From: Nitrospira sp. MA-1
GTDB lineage: Bacteria; Nitrospirota; Nitrospiria; Nitrospirales; UBA8639
Direction of reading: 5' to 3'
NCBI GenBank assembly: GCA_032139905.1
Contig: JAQJDB010000007.1
Span: forward strand, 1,178,001 to 1,242,000
Length of the DNA: 64,000 bases
A program made the position numbers and the translations under genes. The notes beneath the pieces were generated by a model that ran no database searches, was not told the DNA's origin, and saw only the letters and a list, made by a program, of their open reading frames with translations. Position 1 is the first letter of the stretch, and the number at the start of each line of letters is the position of its first letter. Shown here piece after piece: positions 10,330 through 19,548 of this stretch.

Positions 10330-12006
10330 ATGCAGTGCTTAAGAATCGGTCATAAACTCGTATTAATTCTGGGAACCCTAGCCGTTGGAATGATTGTCTG
10401 CGGCCTAACCGTGATTTACCAGCAAGAGCTTGGCAGGTTGCAGGTGAATTTGGAGGAAGAAGGAAGGATTATTCAAGCGCAACTTGAAGTCACGAGAGCC
10501 TATATTGCCAAAAATTATGTGGGGAAAATAAAACAATCGTCCATGGGGCCTCATCTGCATGTGTCTCGTGATCATGAGCAAGATCCCGATGCCGTTCCTT
10601 TTCCCGCCACTGCCATACAGGAAATCGGCAAGGAGTTGAGATTGGCGGGAGGGTATCAGGCCCGGTATGTGAGTGATCAGCCGATGAATCCCGCCAATGC
10701 GCCGAAAGATACGTTCGAGCAGAAGGCTCTTGATCTACTGAAAAATGGGGCAAAGGGTCTCAGCGAAATTGAGACGATCAACGGGGTTCCCACCTTTCGA
10801 CGGGTGAGTGCCGATGTGGCTACCGTGGAGGCCTGCGTAAATTGTCATGGCGGGAAAAAATTGGGAGATGTGCTTGGAATGTTGTCTCTTTCAATTCCGA
10901 TAACGCAGGCGAAAGAGGCGATGGTCAGTTCGGTGCTCCATTCAGGAATGTGGTTGATCGGAATCGTCGGCATTTTCGTGAGTGCGGTGCATTGGTTGGT
11001 TTATCGACTTGTGTTGAAACCTCTATATGCCTTAATGGGTATCTGTCGTGATATTGCACAGGGCGAAGGCGATCTGACGAAACGAGTGCCGGTTGGAAAT
11101 GGCTCTGATGAAATCGTGGAACTCAGTCACGACCTCAATTCATTTATTGAAAAGATGCAGTTGGCGTTGTCGTTGGTCAGTCAAGCAACAAACCGTCTTG
11201 TAACGTCCACCGTTCGGCTTTCTGCGACCGTGGATGGGGTAGTTTCAACCGCTGAAGGGCAGGATGGCCGTTTTTTGCAGGCAGCTTCCGTTGTGGAGGA
11301 AATGACCAGGACGGCGGGGGAAGTGGCGCGACATTCTACCGAAGCTGCACGGATTGCTCAGGAAACGGCCCAAACAGCCCGTGGCGGGCAGAATGAGATG
11401 AAGCAATCCGTGATGGACATGCAGCAGGTTTCTCATGCAGTGGTCCATGCCGCAAACATTATTACCGCACTCGGGCGGTCTTCGGATCAAATTGGTGAAA
11501 TCGTTCGCGTGATTGAGGATATTGCGGATCAGACAAATCTTTTGGCACTCAATGCGGCGATTGAGGCTGCTCGGGCGGGTGAACAAGGACGAGGGTTCGC
11601 TGTGGTTGCCGATGAAGTGCGGAAGTTAGCAGAACGGACGACCAGGGCAACAAAAGAAATTGGGGATATGATCCGAGAAATTCAGAAGGATACACGAAGT
11701 GCTGTTTCGTCGATGGAGCAAGGGACAAATCAGGTCGGACAGGGGGTGGCGTTAGCCAAGAAAACCGGAGAGGCTTTGGCAAACATTCATTCTATGATCA
11801 ATGCTACGGCGGGGATGATTCAACAAATTGCCAATGCTACGGAAGTGCAATCCACGGCCACGCGACAAATTGCCAGCGATTTAGAATCCATGACCCAGGC
11901 AACACGTCAGGCAAACAGAGGAGTCTTTCAATCGGCCCAAGCCTGTCATGATTTACGGGTGGTGGCCGTGGATCTTCAGAAGTTGGCCGGATCATTTAAG
12001 GTGTAA
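10330..12006 (+). CDS. Methyl-accepting chemotaxis protein with haem-binding Tll0287-like (DUF3365) sensor
   Basis: 558 residues. TM1 is at about 9-30. The periplasmic domain (about 35-195) has the DUF3365/Tll0287 pattern and a c-type haem motif C169-V-N-C172-H173 followed by GGKKLGD. TM2 is at about 203-225, then HAMP, then a signalling domain with [20 protein letters not shown]. Covalently bound haem in a receptor sensor suggests sensing of redox state, oxygen or nitric oxide (inference from the motif). It follows the first receptor by 40 bases, so the two are probably co-transcribed. The ribosome site is weak (GGTGATGG). Confidence 0.93.
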   Translation: MQCLRIGHKLVLILGTLAVGMIVCGLTVIYQQELGRLQVNLEEEGRIIQAQLEVTRAYIAKNYVGKIKQSSMGPHLHVSRDHEQDPDAVPFPATAIQEIGKELRLAGGYQARYVSDQPMNPANAPKDTFEQKALDLLKNGAKGLSEIETINGVPTFRRVSADVATVEACVNCHGGKKLGDVLGMLSLSIPITQAKEAMVSSVLHSGMWLIGIVGIFVSAVHWLVYRLVLKPLYALMGICRDIAQGEGDLTKRVPVGNGSDEIVELSHDLNSFIEKMQLALSLVSQATNRLVTSTVRLSATVDGVVSTAEGQDGRFLQAASVVEEMTRTAGEVARHSTEAARIAQETAQTARGGQNEMKQSVMDMQQVSHAVVHAANIITALGRSSDQIGEIVRVIEDIADQTNLLALNAAIEAARAGEQGRGFAVVADEVRKLAERTTRATKEIGDMIREIQKDTRSAVSSMEQGTNQVGQGVALAKKTGEALANIHSMINATAGMIQQIANATEVQSTATRQIASDLESMTQATRQANRGVFQSAQACHDLRVVAVDLQKLAGSFKV

Positions 12007-12044
12007 CTCAAAGATTCCCCTGTTCAGTGGGTTGTCAAACATCC

Positions 12045-12326
12045 TTATGGGGCGGATGGGGGGTTCTGGTTGATGGAACCGTTGAGTCCTGTTGATTGGT
12101 CGGTCGAGTGAGGAAGCTTTTTCTTGGCGACAACCTGTTCCAGCATGGTGACAGAGTCCTTGAGTAGGTCCGCTGCGCAGGCCAAGGTGACATGCAATTG
12201 TTTCCAAGCATCATCCCAGCGGCCCTCAAGTTGTAGGTCCTGAAAACGTCGATGTTGTTCTTGCAGAATGGCTTTTTTTGCATCAAGGAGTAATCGGTCG
12301 GCTTGTGAACTGGCTAGTCTGTCCAT
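12045..12326 (-). CDS. Small helical protein of unknown function
   Basis: 93 residues on the minus strand, convergent with the receptor gene. An AAAGGA ribosome site sits eight bases before the ATG, which favours a real gene over a chance frame. Residues 5-70 are predicted amphipathic helices rich in Leu, Ala, Gln and Lys (for example GRWDDAWKQLHVTL). The tail is polar and probably disordered. In style it resembles small flagellar chaperones such as FliT or FlgN, but I see no diagnostic motif. No function assigned. Confidence 0.5.
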   Translation of the reverse strand: MDRLASSQADRLLLDAKKAILQEQHRRFQDLQLEGRWDDAWKQLHVTLACAADLLKDSVTMLEQVVAKKKLPHSTDQSTGLNGSINQNPPSAP

Positions 12327-12781
12327 GGAATGAATCCTTTATTTCGCTGCATGATAATGAAGTAATAATGGTGTTCACCCTATCAGAGCCCTTGTTGAAG
12401 CCTCAAGGTACTGATGATTGACGTTGGTGGGGAATGTGGAGGTTTCGGTGAGATTGTTTCAAATTGTCACATACCTCCAAGGGAGCCTAATGCCTGTTGC
12501 TGGGGATCAATGAGAAGCAATGACTTTCACATTGCAAAATCGATGGTGGATGGTTGGAAATTGCTGACGAATCGAGTTTTGCATTTAACAAAAATGAACT
12601 GCCCGTATTGAGGAAAATGATGCCACGGGCGATGGGGTTCCATGCTGCAGGTTCAGTGAATGAGCTATGTCATTGAGGTGATTGGAGAAAAAAGCTTGGT
12701 GATGGTTCTTACCCAACGATTCTCACAAGGTCGGAACGGGACAGGAGAAAGACTTTTGACGCGTCTGGAGGGACACAAGTC
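12327..12781 (+). other. 455-base intergenic region before cheW
   Basis: No convincing gene; a 65-codon frame (12414-12611) has poor composition and no ribosome site. It lies between the divergent minus-strand orphan gene and cheW, so it should hold promoters for both. I found no sigma-54 match with the required GG-N10-GC spacing and no clear sigma-70 pair. Confidence 0.4.
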
Positions 12782-13267
12782 ATGCAGAATACATTGACGA
12801 AGGTCTTACCTCATGATGATTTTGGGGAGGACTGTGGAGTTGTTCTCCAAATGGTGAGTTTTCAGTTGGGGGACGAAATCTTTGCCATTGATATTTTAGG
12901 GGTTCAAGAAATTATTCGTATGCTGGACATCACTCAGGTTCCGAATGCGCCTCATTATGTGGACGGGGTGGTGAATCTGCGTGGAAAAGTGATCCCCATT
13001 ATTAACCTTCGGGCCCGCTTTGGTCTGTCTGGGACGGAACCAACCAAGGATACTCGAATTGTGGTTGTAGAAGTCGCTCATATGATTTTAGGATTTGTCG
13101 TCGATTCTGTTGAAGAAGTCTTACGCCTGTCGGAAGAATGTATTGAAATACCCCCCCCTACTGGTCGAGGAGGAGCCGAAGAATGTCATAAGGGGGTCGG
13201 ACTGGTGAATGGGTCTTTGGTGCTACTGCTGGACCTTGAACGCTTGTTTAATAATCAGACTTTTTAA
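12782..13267 (+). CDS. cheW: Chemotaxis coupling protein CheW
   Basis: 161 residues, one CheW domain (about 20-155). It bridges receptor tips and the CheA P5 domain. Diagnostic stretches are VSFQLGDEIFAIDI, the VVNLRGKVIPIINLR core and VVDSVEEVLRL. A GGAGGGA ribosome site precedes the ATG by about seven bases. The conserved IPPP motif is encoded with a run of eight C (13151-13158), as in cheV. motA follows after 19 bases, so cheW, motA and motB probably form one transcript. Confidence 0.96.
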   Translation: MQNTLTKVLPHDDFGEDCGVVLQMVSFQLGDEIFAIDILGVQEIIRMLDITQVPNAPHYVDGVVNLRGKVIPIINLRARFGLSGTEPTKDTRIVVVEVAHMILGFVVDSVEEVLRLSEECIEIPPPTGRGGAEECHKGVGLVNGSLVLLLDLERLFNNQTF

Positions 13268-13286
13268 TAAGAAAGAGTCGTCCATT

Positions 13287-14045
13287 ATGGATATTTTATC
13301 GGTATTGGGCATCATAGTTTCCCTTGGCGCCATTGTGGGGGGGCAACATCTGGAGGGCGGGCATTTAAGTTCCATTCTCCAAGGGACGGCATTTTTGATT
13401 GTGATGGGAGGCACCTTAGGTGCGGTGATGCTGCAATTCCCTCTTCCAATTTTCCTGAAAGCTCTTTCCAGTGCGAGCATGGTATTTGGAAATGTGAAGG
13501 TTGATATGAAGGGCATTATTGCCAAGATCGTGGAGTTATCAAATATCTCCCGGAAACAGGGTCTTTTGGCCCTGGAAGGGCAAATAAAGTCCTTGGCCGA
13601 TCCATTAATGGCCAAAGGGGTGCAATTGGTGGTCGATGGGACAGAACCTCACAAAATAAAAGAAATTCTGGAAGTAGAAGTCGAAATGTTTGAAGAAGAA
13701 TTTGGCACGACAAGCAAGGTGTATGAAGCATTTGGAGGATATGCGCCGTGTGTGGGTATTATTGGTGCCGTATTAGGGTTGATTCATGTGATGGAAAATC
13801 TGGCCGACCCTTCGGCATTGGGTGGTGGGATCGCGGTAGCATTTGTGGCCACGGTCTATGGGGTGGGAGCGGCCAACCTCTTGTTTCTCCCCATGGGCAG
13901 TAAAATCAAATTGAAAGCGAAGACCTTGATCATCGGAAAAATTATGGTGATAGAAGGCCTTGTGGCGGTGGCTCAAGGTGAGAATCCCAGAATGATTGAG
14001 GAGAAGTTGAGTGGATTTCTACCCTCGTCGGAGAAAAAGAAATAG
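13287..14045 (+). CDS. motA: Flagellar motor stator protein MotA
   Basis: 252 residues with the four-helix MotA/ExbB-type layout: TM1 and TM2 near the N-terminus (about 2-55), a cytoplasmic region with basic and acidic residues that contact the rotor (ISRKQGLLALEGQ), and TM3-TM4 after about 150. The conserved prolines are in YAPCVGIIGAVLG and FLPMGSKIK. With MotB it forms the ion channel that drives rotation. ATG 13287 is preferred over an upstream in-frame start at 13209 because it has a GAAAGAG ribosome site and begins at the first TM helix. Confidence 0.95.
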   Translation: MDILSVLGIIVSLGAIVGGQHLEGGHLSSILQGTAFLIVMGGTLGAVMLQFPLPIFLKALSSASMVFGNVKVDMKGIIAKIVELSNISRKQGLLALEGQIKSLADPLMAKGVQLVVDGTEPHKIKEILEVEVEMFEEEFGTTSKVYEAFGGYAPCVGIIGAVLGLIHVMENLADPSALGGGIAVAFVATVYGVGAANLLFLPMGSKIKLKAKTLIIGKIMVIEGLVAVAQGENPRMIEEKLSGFLPSSEKKK

Positions 14046-14084
14046 AAAATTGAGGACCATTGGATTGTTGGTGAGAGGGAGCGT

Positions 14085-14825
14085 GTGAAAAAGAAACATG
14101 AGGAACATGAGAATCACGAACGATGGCTGGTCTCGTATGCGGATTTCATTACCTTGCTGTTTGCCTTTTTTGTAGTGATGTACTCAGTCTCCTCCGTTAA
14201 TGAAGGGAAATTCAAGGTCCTCAGTGAATCCCTGGTGAGTTCTTTTAACAACAAGAAGACCGTGGGAGAACTTTCAATCGTGAGTCTTCCCATAAACAGA
14301 AATACTCCTATTCAGGTGAAAGTCAAACCTTCTTCAGGGGACAATGCTCGGGCCTTCTTAAGCGTGGCCAATGCAATTACTGCAGCGAATATTCCTCAAG
14401 GGGTGCAGATCACCACGACGGAACGTGGTTTAAATATTAGGATCAAAGACGATGCGTTGTTTCAAAGTGGTAGTGCCAGGCTGAATCCCCAGATTAAAGA
14501 ATTTATTGATCTCATTGCCGGCCTCGTCAAGGAGTTACCCAATTCTATTGCCGTTGAAGGGCATACGGACAATCAACCCATTCGATCCTCTCTCTACCCC
14601 TCCAATTGGGATCTTTCGACCGCCAGGGCCAATACCTTGGTCCGATATTTGATCGACCAGCATCATCTCGCGGATTATCGACTGTCCTCAACAGGCTATG
14701 CGGGGACTCGTCCTGTCGAGTTAAATGATACACCTCAGGGACAAGCCTCTAACCGTCGAGTAGAACTCATTGTGCTGAAGAATACTCCTTCCGACACAGA
14801 TTCCTCCCACCCCTACCTTCCCTAG
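14085..14825 (+). CDS. motB: Flagellar motor stator protein MotB (OmpA-like)
   Basis: 246 residues. A short cytoplasmic basic head is followed by one TM helix with the ion-carrying aspartate D20 in SYADFITLLFAFF. A periplasmic linker leads to a C-terminal OmpA-type peptidoglycan-binding domain (about 125-240) with VEGHTDNQPI and LSTARANTLV. It anchors the stator to the wall. The start is GTG with GAGAGGGA about five bases upstream. It follows motA by 39 bases. Confidence 0.95.
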   Translation: MKKKHEEHENHERWLVSYADFITLLFAFFVVMYSVSSVNEGKFKVLSESLVSSFNNKKTVGELSIVSLPINRNTPIQVKVKPSSGDNARAFLSVANAITAANIPQGVQITTTERGLNIRIKDDALFQSGSARLNPQIKEFIDLIAGLVKELPNSIAVEGHTDNQPIRSSLYPSNWDLSTARANTLVRYLIDQHHLADYRLSSTGYAGTRPVELNDTPQGQASNRRVELIVLKNTPSDTDSSHPYLP

Positions 14826-15155
14826 AGTCTATTTCACGATCTGTCAACAATTCAGAAGTATTGTCTGACCCGGTTCCTCCCTTTCGCTAGGCAGGATCAG
14901 GCCAATGGGGAAAGTAATGCCGGTATGGGCCATTGCGCTTCCCGTGGTTACAACGGCTCTCGGTTTTAGACAAGAACGGATCATCAGGCAGCCATAGCCA
15001 ATTTGGCTGCACTGGTGCCAGGTTTGTGGAGTGAAAGGTTCTCTTCCCTGGAAAATTCTATCTTCCGACCCTCTTCATGGTTCAAAACATCTGTCCTTTC
15101 CTTATTGGCACATGCGTTGCAGAATTCTTCAGGTATTCACCTCAAGGAGGAAGCA
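14826..15155 (+). other. 330-base intergenic region between motB and flgF
   Basis: No gene. An in-frame extension of flgF back to 15003 is open but has no ribosome site and no resemblance to FlgF. The region contains the sigma-54-type promoter listed at 15106-15121. Confidence 0.6.
15106..15121 (+). promoter_or_regulatory. Sigma-54 (RpoN) promoter for the flgF operon
   Basis: TGGCAC (15106-15111), five bases, then TTGCA (15117-15121). The -24 GG and -12 GC are exactly ten bases apart, as the RpoN consensus requires. The start of transcription would be near 15132, about 25 bases before the flgF ATG and just ahead of its AAGGAGG ribosome site. Only the match is seen; use is inferred. Confidence 0.75.
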
Positions 15156-15875
15156 ATGAACCGAGGTATCTATCCCCCCTTAGCCGGGGCGATTACACTT
15201 GAACACCGCCTGGAAGTTCTCTCTCATAATATTGGGAATGTGCATACCACCGGGTTTAAAAAGGATAAGCCGGTTTTCGCCACCATCCTGGGGCAGACCT
15301 CAGGACCGTCAGTGGCGGGAATAGATTTATTTCCCACAATGGACGGGCTTCCGCCAGATCGTTCCCAAGGCGCGTTGTTTCAGACGGGAGAACCGTTAGA
15401 TGTAGGGTTGGAGGGCAATGGGTTTTTGGTTGCTCAAACGCCGGATGGATTGCGCTATTACCGTGGTGGGAAATTATATCGAAATGCGAACGGTAACTTG
15501 GTGGCGCATACCGGTGACCCCCTCCTAGGAAAGAAAGGGGCTATTACTCTTCCGCCTGGGGATGTTGTGATCGGGGCCGATGGGACTCTTAGGGTCAACA
15601 ATCAGGTTGTGGACAAGTTGCGGGTGGATACAATTGCGGATGGACAAGAAACGGTCAAGGTGGGCAATTTATTCTGGACCGTGCCAGATCAGGTTGTCGC
15701 CGATAAGCAGACCACGGTGCACCAAGGCATGTTGGAACAATCCAACGTGAATCCGGCTTTGGATATGGTTGAGTTGATTAAAGTGACTAGAGAATATGAA
15801 CAAATGCAGAAGGCGATTAAAGCGATGGACGAACTGGCGGCTCAAGCTATTCAAGCAGGTCGGGTTCAAGGATGA
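15156..15875 (+). CDS. flgF: Flagellar basal-body rod protein FlgF
   Basis: 239 residues, the normal size for FlgF. It has the rod/hook family N-terminal motif (LEVLSHNIGNVHTTGFKKD) and the C-terminal coiled segment (ALDMVELIKVTREYEQMQKA). It forms part of the proximal rod. ATG 15156 is chosen for its AAGGAGG ribosome site five bases upstream. Next in order is flgG, as expected. The spelling NVHTTGFK instead of NxxTxGFK with N/S is a small variation. Confidence 0.92.
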   Translation: MNRGIYPPLAGAITLEHRLEVLSHNIGNVHTTGFKKDKPVFATILGQTSGPSVAGIDLFPTMDGLPPDRSQGALFQTGEPLDVGLEGNGFLVAQTPDGLRYYRGGKLYRNANGNLVAHTGDPLLGKKGAITLPPGDVVIGADGTLRVNNQVVDKLRVDTIADGQETVKVGNLFWTVPDQVVADKQTTVHQGMLEQSNVNPALDMVELIKVTREYEQMQKAIKAMDELAAQAIQAGRVQG

Positions 15876-15969
15876 TGATTCACATGCATCCTGAAAGCCA
15901 TCTGACGGTATTGCTGTCAGACCATGTCCCGGCGATTAAGGCACAGTACAAAAAGGGAGACCATCCAGA

Positions 15970-16761
15970 ATGATTCGAGCGATGCATACTGCTTCAACGG
16001 GCATGTCTGCCCAACAACTCAATATTGACACGATCGCCAATAATCTCGCCAACGTGAATACGACCGGATTCAAACGAAGTCGAGCTGAATTCGCGGATCT
16101 TTTGTCTCAGATTGCTCGGCTCCCTGGCGCCAGCGCTTCGAATGTTGGGGTGTTTCCGGTTGGCATTCAGGTCGGGCTAGGCGTGAGACCCGTCAGTGTG
16201 TCCAAGGAATATGTTCAAGGAAGCCTCAAGCAAACGACCAATCCGTTGGATCTGGCAATCGAAGGGGTTGGGTTTTTCCAAGTTACACGTCCGGATGGGA
16301 CTACGATGTATACGCGGGCGGGATCCTTCAAACAAGATAATACGGGCAACGTGGTATCGGGAGATGGCGATCAGCTGATTCCGAGCATTACTATTCCGTC
16401 CGGAGCACTCCAAGTCGATATTGGGCAGGATGGAACTGTATCCGCGTTATTACCAGGAGTATCCCAAGCCACGCAGGTCGGGCAAATTCAATTGGTACGA
16501 TTTGATAATCCGTCAGGATTGATTGCCCAAGGCAATAATTTATTTTCAGAAAGTTCGTCTTCAGGTCCTGCTCAGCAGGGGACACCGGGATTTTCCACAG
16601 GATTTGGAAATATCCAGCAAGGATTTCTTGAAATATCCAATGTGAATATTGCGGATGAAATGGTCAATATGATCATTGCTCAACGTGCCTATGAACTGAA
16701 TGCGAAAGCCATTCAGGCATCGGACGAAATGATGCAAGTTGTGAATGGACTCAGGCGTTAG
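15970..16761 (+). CDS. flgG: Flagellar distal rod protein FlgG
   Basis: 263 residues (usual about 260). The start MIRAMHTASTGMSAQQLNID, the NNLANVNTTGFKRSRAEFAD motif and the C-terminal NVNIADEMVNMIIAQRAYEL segment are characteristic of FlgG. It polymerises into the distal rod that crosses the periplasm inside the P and L rings. An AAGGGAGA ribosome site precedes the ATG. It is 94 bases after flgF and 14 bases before flgA. Confidence 0.97.
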   Translation: MIRAMHTASTGMSAQQLNIDTIANNLANVNTTGFKRSRAEFADLLSQIARLPGASASNVGVFPVGIQVGLGVRPVSVSKEYVQGSLKQTTNPLDLAIEGVGFFQVTRPDGTTMYTRAGSFKQDNTGNVVSGDGDQLIPSITIPSGALQVDIGQDGTVSALLPGVSQATQVGQIQLVRFDNPSGLIAQGNNLFSESSSSGPAQQGTPGFSTGFGNIQQGFLEISNVNIADEMVNMIIAQRAYELNAKAIQASDEMMQVVNGLRR

Positions 16762-16775
16762 AGGATAAGAATTTG

Positions 16776-17528
16776 ATGCCAAGCATTTTATTATTGGGAT
16801 TGCTTCTGTGCGGGCATGGGTGGTGGACAGCCGAAGGAATGGCTTGGGCGGAAGAGCTGGTCTCACCGACCCCAGTCCGTCTGAATACGCAAACGGTAGG
16901 TGTCAAAGATTTCGAGCGGGTAATCGTGTCTGAACTGACACGTCGATATGGACGTCCGCATCATCAGGTGTCGTTTCGGGTATTGTTCCCCAAACAATTG
17001 ATGGAGGTACCCAAAGGAAAACTCCATCTTGAAATCGGAGCATGGTCAGGAGGCGGAAGGACTGGGCGACGTGCCTTTCGAGTAGGGATCTTTGTCAATC
17101 AGCAGTTTCTCCAAACCGTGAATGTTGTGGGTGAGGTGAAGGCCCAAGTCGAAGTGGCGACTCCAATTCGCTGGTTGAAACCGACAGAGGTCGTGACGGT
17201 CGAGGACCTGTCATCAATGATGGTCGATGCACCTTCACTGACGCATGATTTTATTCTTGATCTTGACGAAGTCGTAGGGAAACAGGTTCTACGTCCATTG
17301 CCTCCAAGCCAACCGATTCGGAAAACAATGTTGGACGACCCACCAATGATTCATAAGGGTGATCGAGTGATGATTGAGGTCAGGGGCGAAGGCCTGCTGG
17401 TTCAGACCGTTGGAGTAGCCAAATCGGCTGGGAAAAGGGGGGAAACCATTCCCGTAAAAAACCAGACGTCGGGTCGGGAGGTGTTAGGTACGGTTATGGC
17501 ATCGGGGCTAGTGGAGGTGGGATTTTGA
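16776..17528 (+). CDS. flgA: Flagellar P-ring assembly chaperone FlgA
   Basis: About 250 residues with an N-terminal signal peptide (LLLGLLLCGHG then AWAEE). The C-terminal SAF-like FlgA domain has the RWLKPTEVVTVEDLS, RPLPPSQPIRKTML and IPVKNQTSGREVLGTV stretches seen in the family. It assists FlgI assembly into the P ring in the periplasm. ATG 16776 is taken; TTG 16773 is in frame directly before it and cannot be excluded. The stop overlaps the flgH start by four bases. Confidence 0.9.
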   Translation: MPSILLLGLLLCGHGWWTAEGMAWAEELVSPTPVRLNTQTVGVKDFERVIVSELTRRYGRPHHQVSFRVLFPKQLMEVPKGKLHLEIGAWSGGGRTGRRAFRVGIFVNQQFLQTVNVVGEVKAQVEVATPIRWLKPTEVVTVEDLSSMMVDAPSLTHDFILDLDEVVGKQVLRPLPPSQPIRKTMLDDPPMIHKGDRVMIEVRGEGLLVQTVGVAKSAGKRGETIPVKNQTSGREVLGTVMASGLVEVGF

Positions 17529-18226
17529 GTGTTACACGGTTAATAACCAGATTCGGAGCTGGAGGATTCGCTCTACTGATAATTGTGAGTGGTTGGACGG
17601 GCTGTGCCAAAGAAAAAACAATAACACAAATCGAAGCCGAGCCGAACATCCATAAAAAGGATACACCATCCTCCCTGGGTTCCTTGTGGGATCCCGAAAA
17701 CGGGCGGGCCTTCATGTTTGAGGATCGACGAGCCGGTCGCATCGGGGACATCGTTGTTGTGCAAATTGTGGAACAACACCGAGGTTCCAAAAAAGCCAAC
17801 ACGAAAGCAGACCGGGATTCCAGCCTATCAGCTGGCGTAAGTGGGGGACTCTTCGGGATTAACACCCTCACCCAGAAGTTTGCGGAATATTTCAATATTG
17901 ATGCTGGGACCTCCCATGAATTTGAGGGCGACGGGTCGACCAGCCGGGAAGATACTCTGACGGGCACCATTGCCGCCAATGTGATTGAAGTCTTTCCCAA
18001 CGGGGATCTACGAATTCGTGGAAAACGGGAGGTAACGGTTAATAGTGAAACGCAAACAATGACCATAAAAGGCATTGTCCGCCGGATCGATCTGGATACC
18101 GAGAACATGGTCTTGTCATCCAAGGTCGCTGATGCAGAAATTTCCTATACCGGACTAGGGGTGGTGGACGATGTTCAGAGACCGGGATGGGCCACCAGAA
18201 TTTTTGACTGGATTACGCCGTTTTAG
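17525..18226 (+). CDS. flgH: Flagellar L-ring lipoprotein FlgH
   Basis: 233 residues. A signal peptide ends at a lipobox-like GWTGC with C27, so the mature protein should be lipid-anchored in the outer membrane. The body shows the FlgH patterns (MFEDRRAGRIGDIVVVQI, then VFPNGDLRIRGKREVTVN). It builds the L ring. The start is TTG 17525, inside the flgA stop, which indicates translational coupling. No better start is in frame near the signal peptide. Confidence 0.94.
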   Translation: MSVTRLITRFGAGGFALLIIVSGWTGCAKEKTITQIEAEPNIHKKDTPSSLGSLWDPENGRAFMFEDRRAGRIGDIVVVQIVEQHRGSKKANTKADRDSSLSAGVSGGLFGINTLTQKFAEYFNIDAGTSHEFEGDGSTSREDTLTGTIAANVIEVFPNGDLRIRGKREVTVNSETQTMTIKGIVRRIDLDTENMVLSSKVADAEISYTGLGVVDDVQRPGWATRIFDWITPF

Positions 18227-18276
18227 GGTTTTGAGCTGAATTAATTTTTCTTACTTTGACCCAACGGGAGAGTTTT

Positions 18277-19491
18277 GTGATTCATCCATCGTCCTTTATG
18301 AAAAGCCACGAAAAATTACAACAATTCACGCGAACATGGTTTTCCCGATGGGGTTTGGTCTTGGTTTGCTGTAGTGGATGGCTCATAGCTGGTACTGGGT
18401 CTTTGACCGAACCGGCGGAAACTCAGGCTGCCCGGATTAAAGATATTGCCTCTATCGAAGGCGTGCGGGAAAACCAGTTGGTTGGGTACGGCTTAATTGT
18501 TGGTTTGGACCGGACCGGTGATTCCGTCGTCGGTGGTCAGTTTACCGCGCAAGCCATTATTTCCATGTTGAATACCATGGGACTTAAACTCAATATCGAT
18601 CCCATTCAATTGCTAACTAAAAATACCGCGTCGGTGATGGTGACTGCCAAATTACCGCCCTTCGCAAGACCGGGCATGAAATTGGATGTCCAGGTCTCTT
18701 CGATGGCCAATGCCAAAAGCTTGCGAGGAGGCACCTTGTTGCTGACCCCACTCAAAGCGGCCAATCAACAGGTGTACGCCGTTGCACAAGGGCCCCTCTC
18801 CACTTCGGGGTTTGAAGCCGGGGCTGGGGGAACCACAGTGAAGAAGAATCAACAATCCGGTGGAATTATTCCCGGTGGAGCGATTGTTGAACGATCGGTA
18901 GATTTGGATATGCAGGCGTGGGAGAAATTTTCATTGACTATGCACCAGGCCGATTTCGTGACGGCATTGCGAGTGTCTGAGGCCATCAATGCGCATCTTG
19001 GCGATGGTGTCGCCTCGGCGCTCAATTCCGGACAGATTCAAGTGGGGGTTCCCGAACGGTTTCAGGGTAAGATTGTTCAAATGATTGCTGCGGTTGAAGG
19101 GTTAGATGTGCATGTAGATGTCCTGGCTAAGGTGGTGGTGAATGAAAGAACGGGAACGATTGTCATGGGGGAACATGTCCGATTGGCGAGTATGGCCATC
19201 TCTCATGGCGATCTGACCATCAAGGTTGGAACGCAGTTTAATGTCTCTCAGCCTGAGACTGCCTTCATTGGTCGGGGAGCGCAGGGTGCCGGGAGGACCG
19301 TGGTGACCCCTGATGTACAAACCGATGTTCAAGAAGAGGAGGGTCGGGTGATTCAAGTCGATAGTTCTGTGACGCTTGGAGATTTAGTGAAGGCATTGAA
19401 TTCATTGGGTGTGACTCCTCTGGATTTGGTTGCTGTGCTAACGGCGGCCAAGGCGGCAGGAGCGCTCCAAGCAGACTTGGAATTGATCTAA
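18277..19491 (+). CDS. flgI: Flagellar P-ring protein FlgI
   Basis: About 404 residues. After a signal peptide the mature part begins at ARIKDIASIEGVRENQLVGY, the FlgI hallmark, and ends with VTPLDLVAVLTAAKAAGAL. It forms the periplasmic P ring. GTG 18277 is chosen for GGGAGAG five bases upstream; TTG 18256 and ATG 18298 are in frame and also possible. It lacks the usual neighbours' overlap: 50 bases separate it from flgH. Confidence 0.95.
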   Translation: MIHPSSFMKSHEKLQQFTRTWFSRWGLVLVCCSGWLIAGTGSLTEPAETQAARIKDIASIEGVRENQLVGYGLIVGLDRTGDSVVGGQFTAQAIISMLNTMGLKLNIDPIQLLTKNTASVMVTAKLPPFARPGMKLDVQVSSMANAKSLRGGTLLLTPLKAANQQVYAVAQGPLSTSGFEAGAGGTTVKKNQQSGGIIPGGAIVERSVDLDMQAWEKFSLTMHQADFVTALRVSEAINAHLGDGVASALNSGQIQVGVPERFQGKIVQMIAAVEGLDVHVDVLAKVVVNERTGTIVMGEHVRLASMAISHGDLTIKVGTQFNVSQPETAFIGRGAQGAGRTVVTPDVQTDVQEEEGRVIQVDSSVTLGDLVKALNSLGVTPLDLVAVLTAAKAAGALQADLELI

Positions 19492-19548
19492 TTTCGGAAC
19501 AGAAGGCAGCGGGGTGTTCATGACGGTCTGTTGGAAAGGATAAAGTCC

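Noticed and set aside
9790-11680. Long direct repeat between the two receptor genes
   Set aside because: The similarity is the conserved signalling tip of all chemoreceptors, not a mobile element or recent duplication.
12500-12575. Sigma-54-like motif before cheW (GG ... TTGC)
   Set aside because: The GG and GC are nine bases apart, not ten; the -24/-12 spacing is strict.
12414-12611. 65-codon open frame before cheW
   Set aside because: No ribosome site, high Trp/Cys content, no similarity to known families.
15003-15155. In-frame N-terminal extension of flgF
   Set aside because: It would place the sigma-54 promoter inside the gene and lacks a ribosome site; ATG 15156 has AAGGAGG.
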